Part shown: positions 56,001 through 64,000 of the stretch, one piece after another
How positions within the stretch are numbered: position 1 is the stretch's first letter
Layout of the letters: every line of letters begins with the position of its first letter
Source: Yamagishiella unicocca
Taxonomy: Eukaryota > Chlorophyta > Chlorophyceae > Chlamydomonadales > Volvocaceae
Direction of reading: 5' to 3'
DNA length: 64,000 nt
NCBI GenBank assembly: GCA_003116995.1
Contig: BDSL01000085.1
Span: 186,001-250,000, forward strand
Program-made: the position numbers and the translations under genes
The notes under the pieces: generated by a model
What the model saw: the letters and a program-made list of their open reading frames with translations, nothing else
The model's database searches: none
Told to the model about the DNA's origin: nothing

Positions 56001-59000
56001 GCTGTCACTTCCGCCGCAGCCCTCCGCCAGCAGCAACACGCCCTCCAGCAGGTCCGCGAGCTCCTGGGGGTCGCAGCCGTCTAGCTTGTAAGCCGCCTCC
56101 AGCTGCAGGGCAACGACCCATGGGTCTTCCGGCTGGTAGCCCAGCCCCGTCAGGCCCTGCGTAAGCCGAGCGAGCTGCGGGCCGGTGAAGGCGGGTAGGG
56201 AGGTCGCGCAGCCCTGGAGCAGCGCAGCGATGAATTCTGGGCCTGTTGCAGGAGGCAAGTGACAGCAACAGTGGTGCCAGAGGAGGGTCAACACGTGTGA
56301 GGGCGGGGCTGCCTTTCGGCCCCGTGTTAGTATGTACTAGCGGGGATGGATTGCGGATCGGTAACATGGACTAATGGTAAAAAGACTTCAAACCCACCAT
56401 CTACAGTGCAAACGTGTGTAATAGACGTTTCTGGTTAATGACAACAACTGAACCTGTACTACGGCAGTACGCGGCTCCCTGGCCTGGGGCAGGCGCACCC
56501 CCACCTGGGTCGTGGCCCAGCACGTTGAAAGCATACGGCATGCCGGCGAGGACCTGCGGCTGAGCGCCCGGCAGCAACGGAGCGCTGGCTGCCGCCACGG
56601 CGTCTAGCCACTGGGCGGAAGGCCGGATCCCGCCACCGTCGGTGCCTGCAGCAGCCCCAGCGTCGCCGCCGCCGACGTCGCCGCCGCCTCCGCTGCGGCC
56701 AGCGCTGAGTTGGCTCCACAGCGCCTGAGACCACAGCAGCTGCTCCAGCGGCCGCTCGCGGCCTGCAGCCAGCCAGCCGCCGTCACGCCGCATCCGCTCG
56801 TACGACGCCGCGGCGAGCTCGGCGCGCCACTCGGCGCTCGGCACCATCCACGCCTGCGCCATGCCGTACGACAGCGCCGCCAGGTCGTGCAAGGAAGTCG
56901 AGCGGTCGCGCACCAGCGGCAGGGTGGCGTCGCACAGCGCTGCCACCCAAGAGCCGCCCGGGCACAGCATCAGCCGGGAGACGCCTAGCAGTCCTGCCAG
57001 CAGGTCGGGCAGCTGCGCGCCGCGGAAGGCCTGGAGCTGCAGGAACAGCAGCAGCGGCAGCGCGGACATTCCAATGAAGGCTGCGAGGGAGGGGTCGGTG
57101 GCCAGGGCGGCGAGGCGAGGCAGCACCCGGCAAATCTCGGCGCAGGACACGGCGGGCGGCGGCGGCTCGCGGCCGCCAGGGTGAGTGGCGGAAGGTGGGC
57201 CGGCGGCGGCCACGTCACCGGGGCGCAGGAGCTGGGTGCCGAGCTGTTCCAACAGCGGCAGCACCGGCACCATCACGGTCTCCTGCTCCGCCGCCGCCGC
57301 CTTGAGCTCCGCGCAACCCCGCAGCAGCTGCAGCGCCGTGGCCGCATCCAGCGCCATCAGCCCCCCCGGCGCCGCCGACAGCACATCTGTCAGCGCCTCC
57401 ATCCACTCGTCGCACAGCGGCGCCGCCGCCGCCAGCCGCGCCGCCGCCGACACCGCGTCCGCCAGAGCCGCCGGCGTCATGCGCCTCATCGAGGCAGCCA
57501 CGGCGCGCTGCACCACGTGCCAGTCCTCAACCCGGGGAGCCGCGTCGGCGGCCGGCGCCTCCCACGCCGTCCCACGGGTCGGCGCCGCGGGCGGCCGCAA
57601 CGGCTCGTACAGCGCCGCGAGGGACGTCACCATGGCCGCGGTCGGGTCGGGGTTCAGCGCCGGCCACACGGGCTGTAGCGCGCGCAGCAGCTGTAGCAGC
57701 GTCGCTGGGGTGAGAGCGCCGCCAGCTGCCAGCGCGTGCGCACCGGCGGCCAGCGCGCCCACTGCATCGCACCACTGCCCGCCGGTCAGTGCCAGCGCCG
57801 CCGGAACCCTTGCGTTGCCGCCCATGTAGCCGGGCAGGTTCTCCGGCAGGGCCATGGCCAGCAGCCGCAGCAGGCCAGCTGACAGGACAACAGCAGCGAT
57901 GGGGTCTACGGCCTGCTGCCGCTGCTGCTGCTCCGGCCGCCGCCGCCGCTGCTGGCTCTGCGGCTGCTGGTGGTGCTGCGGCTGCTGCTGCTCCTCCGAC
58001 CGCACCTGCCGCCGCGCCGCCGCGCACAGCACGGCAACCAGGGCGTCAGGGTTGAGCGACGCTACGGCGCCTGGAAGCACGGCCGCCGCCGTCGCCAGCA
58101 CTGCCGCCGACGGACCTCGTGGCCCGCCACGCTGCGTCAGCGGCGTCGCCAGCACCGCCAGCAGCACCTCGCGCCGCGCCGCCGGCTGGAACAGGTCCGC
58201 CGTCCAAGGGTGGTGCACGGCGGCCGCCAGCTGCAACAGCTGCACCAGGTCCATGTGCCCCAACCCCGCCACCAAGCGCCCGACAACACGGCCCGCCAAG
58301 CCGCGGCTGCTGCCCGTTGGTGCTGCCGGCTGCGCGCCGGCCGGGCCCTGCCCCTGCCCCTGTTGCGGCAGCGGCGGCGCCGCCCCCCTGGCGTTCTCCT
58401 CCATCGCGAGCAGCGCAGCCTCCACTCGAGGCAGCCAAGCCAACTCAGCGGGACCCAGCGCACCTACCGCTGCCGTGTCCTCGGTGGACGGCGGCCCGCT
58501 GGCCCCCACAGCGGCCAGCAGGCAGCGCAACAGCTCCCCCGGCACCTCGTCCACCAATGCGAGGATAGCGGGTGACGATGACGACGACGACGACGATGGC
58601 TCCGGTGCCGCCGCCCCCTCAGCCGCGCCAGCCGGCGGGACCGCCTTCGGCGCCGCCACCGGCGCTGCCAGGACCGCCAGTGCCGTAACGCATGGCCCCA
58701 GCTGGTGGACGCCCAAGCTGCCGGAGCGGATGTGTCGCAGCAGGGCGCCGGCAGCAGCGGGGAGGAGCTGCTCCTGCCCGGGGATCGCCGCCCCTGGAGC
58801 ACCGGGTGCGGGTGCGGGTGCGGAGGGGAAGGCAGCGCGCTCGTAATCGGACAGCCGAGCTGCGGCGGTGAGCACTGCCGTCAGCTGGGCGCCGCTGCAG
58901 GAGGCCAGCTGGGGCCCCAGCTGCGAGCAGAGAGTTGCGTTCAGGTACCGCACGCCGCCCGACCCGGTCGCCTCATCGCCCGCGCGGCTCGGCGGAGGCG

Positions 59001-60705
59001 CCAGCGGGAGCAGACCCGCATCGCCGTACGCTGCCAGCTCCAGGAGGGCCTCCGCGCAGGCGGCCACATCGGCGGCGGCGGCCCGGCCCTTCACCTCCGC
59101 CCACAGCATATTCACCCAGTCTGGTGGCATTATGGAATCCTGCTGCTGTGACCTCTGCTCCGTAGCGCCTTGGGTACTGCTCGCAGGCCCAAGACCCCCG
59201 CCGGTGCTGACGAGCCCTGCAGCCTCAGGGCTCCGGCGTGCCGCCGCGACCGCCGCCAGCCGCTCCAGGGAGGCGAGGATGACGGCGCCCTGGCACGGGG
59301 TCACCAGGAAGATCTGGTTCCGGAGCTCCGACCGCAGCAGCGCGAGCCACTCGTCCGACGGCAGGTAGTCGCAGCCGGCTGCCGCGGCGGCGAAGACGCT
59401 CAGCTCGTGTGTGCTGGGCATCGCCAGCTGGGCTCGCAGCAGCAGGCCACTCATCGCCGCCTGCAGCACGGCATGCGTTGGCGGCGCTGCTTGCTGCTCA
59501 CCCTCCGACCGCCCGGCGACTCCGCCGCCCGCCAACTGCCGTCCTCCTCCTCCTGCGCCTCCTCCTCCTGCGCCCCAGCGAGCAGCCGTCCCCCGGTGCA
59601 GTGCGGGCAGTGAGGCCAGCAGCGCCTGGAGGTCCTGCTGGTCGGCTCGGCAAACCGCGGCTGCAGAGGCCGCCAGGAACGGCTCCGCCAGCTGCCACAT
59701 CATGGCCCCTGCGCCGTCTCCGCCTGCCGCTGGTTCCGGAGCCGATGCCAGGCCTGTGCCGACGAAGCCGCCCAGCCGCCCTACGAGCTGCACTGCCGCC
59801 GCGAGGCCGTGCGGGGTCATGCCCGGAGCCAGCCGGGTCGCGGTGGCACACAGGGCCTCTAGGCACCGGCGCCGAGACACGCTACTGCCGGCGAGTGGCG
59901 GCACATAGGACGTCGGGGCGCGAGGCCTCAGAGGCGTCGCTGCGGTGTCGGCGTAGCTGGTGAAGGCCAGGAGGTCGTCCAGGGGCTGCTGAGCCCCCGA
60001 AGCCCCTGACTGCCACGGGCTGGAGCCCTCCCTGGAGCCCTCCCTGGAGCCCATGGCGCCAGGCTGCGGGCCCCAGGCACCTCCGGCCCAGGGCTGCGTT
60101 GCAAGCGGCACGGAGGACGAAGGCGGCGGGGGCAGCGGCGGCTGCAGCGGCTGCATGGCAGAACCCCCGTTCGAGACCTGCAGGTGCGCGCACACCACTC
60201 GCCACAGCGCCAGCAGCAGCTCCTGCTCGCCCAGCTGCCGCCGCGCCGGGCCCGCCGCTGCCGCCGCGCCTGCGCCCGTGGCGGCCGAGGAAGCCCCGGG
60301 GCCCACCTGCCGCTCCCCCCGGCTCCCTCCGGCCGGGTCGCGGCCGCCGCTTGCACCGTGTGAGGACAGCCCCGCGCCTCCGTCCCCTGCACCTCCATCC
60401 TCTACACCCTCCGCTGCGGTTGCTGCATCCGGCTGTGGGGTCTGCGGCAGCAGCAGCAGCTCCGTCAGGCGGCGCCACTCCGTGGCCGCCAGGAGCTGCG
60501 CGCGCAAGCCGCCATCGACGCCACCTCGCGTGCTACTGCCGCGGCCTCCAACCTGGCCGCGGTCCTTGTCGTACTGCCCGACAGGGCTGCCAGGTTGCCC
60601 TGGTGAGGGTGGACCGAGCGGTAACCGGCCGCCCCAGCGCCCGCCCGAACTGTGGCGCCCGCCCGCCGGCGCACGGCCACGGCCGCGTCCATTGACGCCG
60701 AAGCC
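53089..60705 (-). CDS. Giant OPR-like helical-repeat protein, N-terminus not resolved
   Basis: Exons in coding order: 60705-56505 (4.2 kb), 56242-55797, 55514-54555, 54251-54037 and 53584-53089 (TAA). Phases close, giving 2,105 codons plus at least one upstream exon, because 60705 follows a ccccaacag acceptor. The protein is a series of degenerate helical pairs in which a Leu/Ala helix ends near (L/V)xxxPxxxW. Clear examples are TQGLTGLGYQPEDPWV, ALALQRLGHQPGREWA, LAALADMRVRPPDGWLD and LAALAALEVQPSADWL. This is the spacing of octotricopeptide (OPR)-type repeats, known in green algae for chloroplast RNA maturation and translation factors. Long Ala/Gly/Gln linkers separate the repeats. No RAP or kinase-like domain was noticed. 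Organelle targeting is inferred, since the transit peptide exon is not identified. Confidence 0.75.
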
Positions 60706-61430
60706 CTGTTGGGGTTCGTTGGGAGGGTTGCATTGTGTGGTGGGCGGCAGGCGGGAGCTGGCAGGAGGGGCGGGTTATGAATTCCTGACGCTGCGGCGCA
60801 AGTATGCATGGGCCTCTTGGGCATCCCCAGCAGAGCGGTCCATATGCGCGACGTCAGTCTCGGGCCTCCGACAGATGTGGTCGGGTGGTATTACTTGCTC
60901 CCTACCGAACCACGGGACGCGGCGTCGCTGTCCAATCTATGCACATGACGACCCGCCATCCCGATCTACCCACAACACATCGACGGTATTTATGCAAAAC
61001 ATGCATCAGGAACAGCGCACCTGCCCTGCTTTGCTCGCACTGACGGGGCGAGGACCTTCGCGACCGCCGCCAGTGCCTACGACAGGGGCAACTTGAAATC
61101 CAGGCCAGAACGCGCGGTATCTGAAATGTCTTTTGTTGAGGTAATGTGCCGGTGCACGGGACCTCTCCGCAATTGGGCATACATCCCTCGACAAACCTCT
61201 CATGTGGGAATAAGTTAGAAGGAATGCATTTAAAACACTGCATGTATTTTGCTTCCTGGTCGAAAGGTCGGGCGCAAGATGTCAAGACCTCTGTAATACG
61301 GCCTTGTCGTACTGGATGAGGCAGGTTGGAAGAACAGCGCGAAGTGTTCGCTTACCTGTGCACTACACAGCGGATTACCAGCGTCGCGCATCGGTCTGCC
61401 CTTTTAGGCTACGCTTTCGGACACTTAATC
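60706..61430. promoter_or_regulatory. Divergent intergenic region between the OPR-like gene and CSP41A
   Basis: Must contain the first exon(s) of the OPR-like gene on the minus strand and the CSP41A promoter on the plus strand. A candidate minus-strand first exon starts at ATG 61016-61014 (MHVLHKYRRC..., basic and transit-peptide-like), but a good donor in the right phase was not found. Confidence 0.35.
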
Positions 61431-63205
61431 ATGCAGGCGCAGTTGAGGGCCAGCCGCGTGGGCGGCGCGCGCCGCGCGTTTGCACCTGCGGGACGTCGCC
61501 TGAGCGTCAAGGTGATGAACGCCAATGTCCTGATCGCCAACACCAAGGGCGGTGGCCACGCGTTCATTGGCCTATACCTGGCTAAGGAGCTTCTGAAGAA
61601 GGGCCACAAGGTCACGATCATGAACGATGGTGACGAGGTAAAGACCACGAGCGCGCGTGATCAGGGAATGGAGGGGCTGGGCAGAGATGTCTGGGTGAGA
61701 GCGCGAAGCGAGCGATGGCGCGCCCGTGCGGGCAAAACTGGCAAGGGTCGTTTCGTCATGTGTGTCAGTGTCAGGAAATGTAATACGTTTAAAGGACGTC
61801 CTTGGCGAGCGCGACAAGATAGCGCCCGTTGGCGAATGATGGCGTTACAAGCTTACAAGTAGCTACCCGCCGCAGCTAAATGTTTCAATGCTTAGCCACT
61901 TCCTTGTAATACTACTCGCGTTACAGGCCAAGCTTCTGAAGAAGACGCCGTTCAGCAAGTACGCTGAGCTGGCGCGTGAGGGTGCGACTATCACTTGGGG
62001 CGACCCCGCCAAGCCCAGCACCTACCCCCGTGGCAACTTCGACGTGGTGTACGACAACAACGGCAAGGACATGGAGAGCTGCCAGCCCATGATTGACCAC
62101 TTCAAGGTGGGCAGGCGGACGAAGGAAACTGACAAAGCAGGCGGCAGCCAACTTGTGTTTTCCTCTGGATCGACGTCACTTCGGCAGCCGCGGATTGCCG
62201 CCGGTTCTCTGTGTGCTTGCTGCTCAGTCTTAGCATCGAGCGCCTTGCCTCGCGATCTCCAAACTGTCATTAAATCTTTTGAGGACCTCAGCTTCGTAAC
62301 CCACATCGCACCCCGAGCAACCGCACCCTCAGCCTCAGTAATCATTGTGACTTATTTCAGCAGCCGCACCCTCTAATCCCCGTAAGCTGTTGCCGTAACC
62401 TGTCGCCCTTTTTGCTCCATCGACGCACAGCACAAACTGGACCACTACATCTTCGTGTCGTCTGCCGGCGCCTACAAGGCCGACTCCATCGAGCCGATGC
62501 ACGTGGAGGGCGACTCGCGCAAGGCCACGGCGGGACACGTGGAGGTGGAGGCCTACCTGCAAAAGGCCCGCATGCCGTACACGGTCTTCCAGCCCCTGTA
62601 CATCTACGGCCCCAGCACCGGCAAGGACTGCGAGCAGTGGTTTGTTGACCGCATCATCAGGTGGGGGCCGTGGCGATCTGTACACCGATATAGGGGAGCA
62701 AGAAACGGAAAGGCTAATGGGTGGGGTGAGGAAGGGGCGAGGAAAGGGGGCGAGGGAAGGCGCCAGGGAAGGGCGCGAGGGAAGGGGGCGAGGGAAGGGG
62801 GCGAGGGAAGGGGCGCGAGGGAAGGCGCGAGGGAAGGGGCGCGAGGCTCCTCGTGGCGGCGGGGCGCGAGGATTGGGAGGGTCGTGGGGGCGGCCATGGG
62901 CGATGTGGGTCAGGACGCACGCTATGAGGTATCGATACGAGAAACGGGTGTTCATGGGGATTATGGGGGCATTGAGGGCCCGGAATCTCATGAAGAACCT
63001 TTTCCGTACGCACCCCACATGCGCGGCCCCGCCTCGTTGTTGGGTTGCAGGGACCGGCCCGTGCCCATCCCCGCCCCTGGCATCCAGCTGACCTCGCTGA
63101 CGCACGTGGAGGACGTCGCGGCTATGCTGGCGCTGGTGCCGGGCAACCGGGAGGCCATCGGGCAGATGTACAACGTCTGCTCGGACCGTTGCATTAGCTT
63201 CGTCG
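61431..63205 (+). CDS. CSP41A: CSP41a, chloroplast stem-loop-binding protein, 3' part outside the window
   Basis: Four exons: 61431-61637, 61927-62106, 62431-62660 and 63051-63205. Phases close and the last exon ends in phase 1 at a gtaagc donor. An Arg/Ala-rich chloroplast transit peptide (about 1-28) is followed by the Rossmann segment [16 protein letters not shown], then [62 protein letters not shown] and [27 protein letters not shown] and DNNGKD point to CSP41a rather than CSP41b. The family is an atypical SDR that binds and cleaves stem-loops in chloroplast RNA and associates with ribosomes and transcription complexes. The ATG at 61431 is the first in-frame one. The C-terminal ~100 residues are missing. 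Confidence 0.93.
62718..62870 (+). repeat. Purine-rich minisatellite in intron 3 of CSP41A
   Basis: About ten imperfect copies of gcgagggaagggg(gc), virtually all purine on the plus strand apart from the C of each unit. Confidence 0.85.
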
Positions 63206-64000
63206 GTAAGCTAGGCCGGGTGGGGAGGGGCCGGGGGTGTTGCGGGGCTGGGATCCGGGTGGGGAGGGGCCAGGGGTGTTGCGGGGCTGGGATCCGGGTG
63301 GGCTGGGGATCTTTGGGTCCTGGGGAGGTTGCGCATCCTTTGGTCGTGTCTGAATGGGTCCTGGGGAGGGTGCAGCATTACTGTGCCAGACGTCGTCGTG
63401 CGAGATCTTGTCATGAGACATCTTATTGAGCCAGATATTGTCGTGTGAGATCTTGTCGTGACAGGTCGTCGCGTATAGCCTCATGGCACGGTTGCAAGCG
63501 TGTACACGAACACGCCTAGCGTAAAAGTTGCACCCGTAACTGCTGGTCACGAGACAGGAAGGCTTTGCAGCCGGCACAGGCCCCCAGTCCTGCGCAAACA
63601 GGAACTACGGTAGCCAATCTTGGCGGGATAACGTGTGCGGAAATTGTTGACTAGGGCTGGGCGCTCTGGCTGAAAAAGGGACGCACTCTTGCCGTGTGAA
63701 GCCCGTACGGCACAGCCAGTGGGATGTGAGGCAAATGGGTCCGCTGCCGCTGACATGCTGGCGGCTGCGAGCCTGCACCTTGACAGCACTATCTTGCGCC
63801 GCGTTCGGGCTGTGGCCGAACGGCAGCCGTGGAGCTCTGGCCACTTGCAGCGGCGGCGGCAGTGCCATTCCGCACTACAGCGTATCAACGAGGGCACTGG
63901 GTCGTGGCTTGGGGAACGGCGGCGCCGGGCGCTACCGTGGCTGCGGCAATTAGGTCCCGCAGGAGCCACTCACCCGCGCTACTGGCAAATACACGACGCA
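63206..64000. other. CSP41A intron 4 (at least its first part) with tandem repeats
   Basis: Starts with a gtaagc donor. It holds two 39-bp copies (63216-63254, 63255-63293) of a G-rich unit starting ccgggtggggaggggc, then repeated gtcgtg(c/t)gagatcttgtc words (63390-63462). The rest (63540-64000) is open in several frames but shows no CSP41 coding sequence, so the next exon is either outside the window or not recognisable. Confidence 0.6.

Noticed and set aside
60465..60824. Minus-strand frame MDAAVAVRRRAG... as N-terminus of the OPR-like protein
   Set aside because: It is in a different frame from the main exon and hits a stop at 60465. The main frame instead runs up to a good acceptor at 60706.
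63547..63969. Open frames on both strands in the last 450 bp as a further gene or CSP41A exon
   Set aside because: Neither strand resembles the CSP41 C-terminal region or any other family I know.

Overview
The window looks like nuclear DNA of a volvocine green alga (Chlamydomonas/Volvox group). The grounds are: GC-rich genes split by many short GT-AG introns; TGTAA polyadenylation signals at sensible distances after several stop codons; a giant Ala-rich OPR-like helical-repeat protein; a plant-type CSP41a; a GRP170/HSP70G chaperone; and a PAT/Kangaroo-like DIRS retrotransposon with split direct repeats. The species cannot be fixed from sequence alone. No organelle genes, rRNA or convincing tRNA were seen.

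Layout, left to right. 15-1591 (+): 3' part of COG8 (Golgi tethering). 2793-8932 (-): a degenerate DIRS-type retrotransposon carrying a gag-like start, RT connection/RNase H remnants and a PHD-finger/tyrosine-recombinase remnant; a 29-unit hairpin/G-tract minisatellite sits where the RT palm should be. 8933-12458: mostly unassigned. 12459-15154 (+): two-RRM protein of the plant CID8-13 family. 15155-18134: unassigned. 18135-30512 (+): a ~1,900-residue LRR / DUF4476-like / IQ-motif protein in at least 21 exons. 32520-35238 (+): TM9SF (nonaspanin). 36009-43509 (+): ER HSP110/GRP170-type chaperone. 45423-50078 (-): Q-rich nuclear-type protein, unrecognised. About 50.6-53 kb: AT-rich tetranucleotide and minisatellite DNA. 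53089-60705 and beyond (-): OPR-like giant protein. 61431-63205 and beyond (+): CSP41a, truncated by the window end.

The gene models rest on exon joins whose phases all close: COG8 fragment 273 aa, RRM protein 400 aa, TM9SF 640 aa, HSP70G 1,100 aa, Q-rich protein 1,015 aa, OPR-like at least 2,105 aa. Functionally the window is a mixed housekeeping neighbourhood. Three genes serve the secretory pathway (COG8, TM9SF, HSP70G). The OPR-like gene and CSP41a are head to head and both plausibly act in organelle RNA metabolism.

The features most worth a second look are the retrotransposon (split repeats, PHD-recombinase fusion, hairpin minisatellite), an inverted repeat flanking HSP70G exon 2, a dispersed ~40-bp intronic motif present in both orientations, and an internal module duplication in the LRR/DUF4476 protein.
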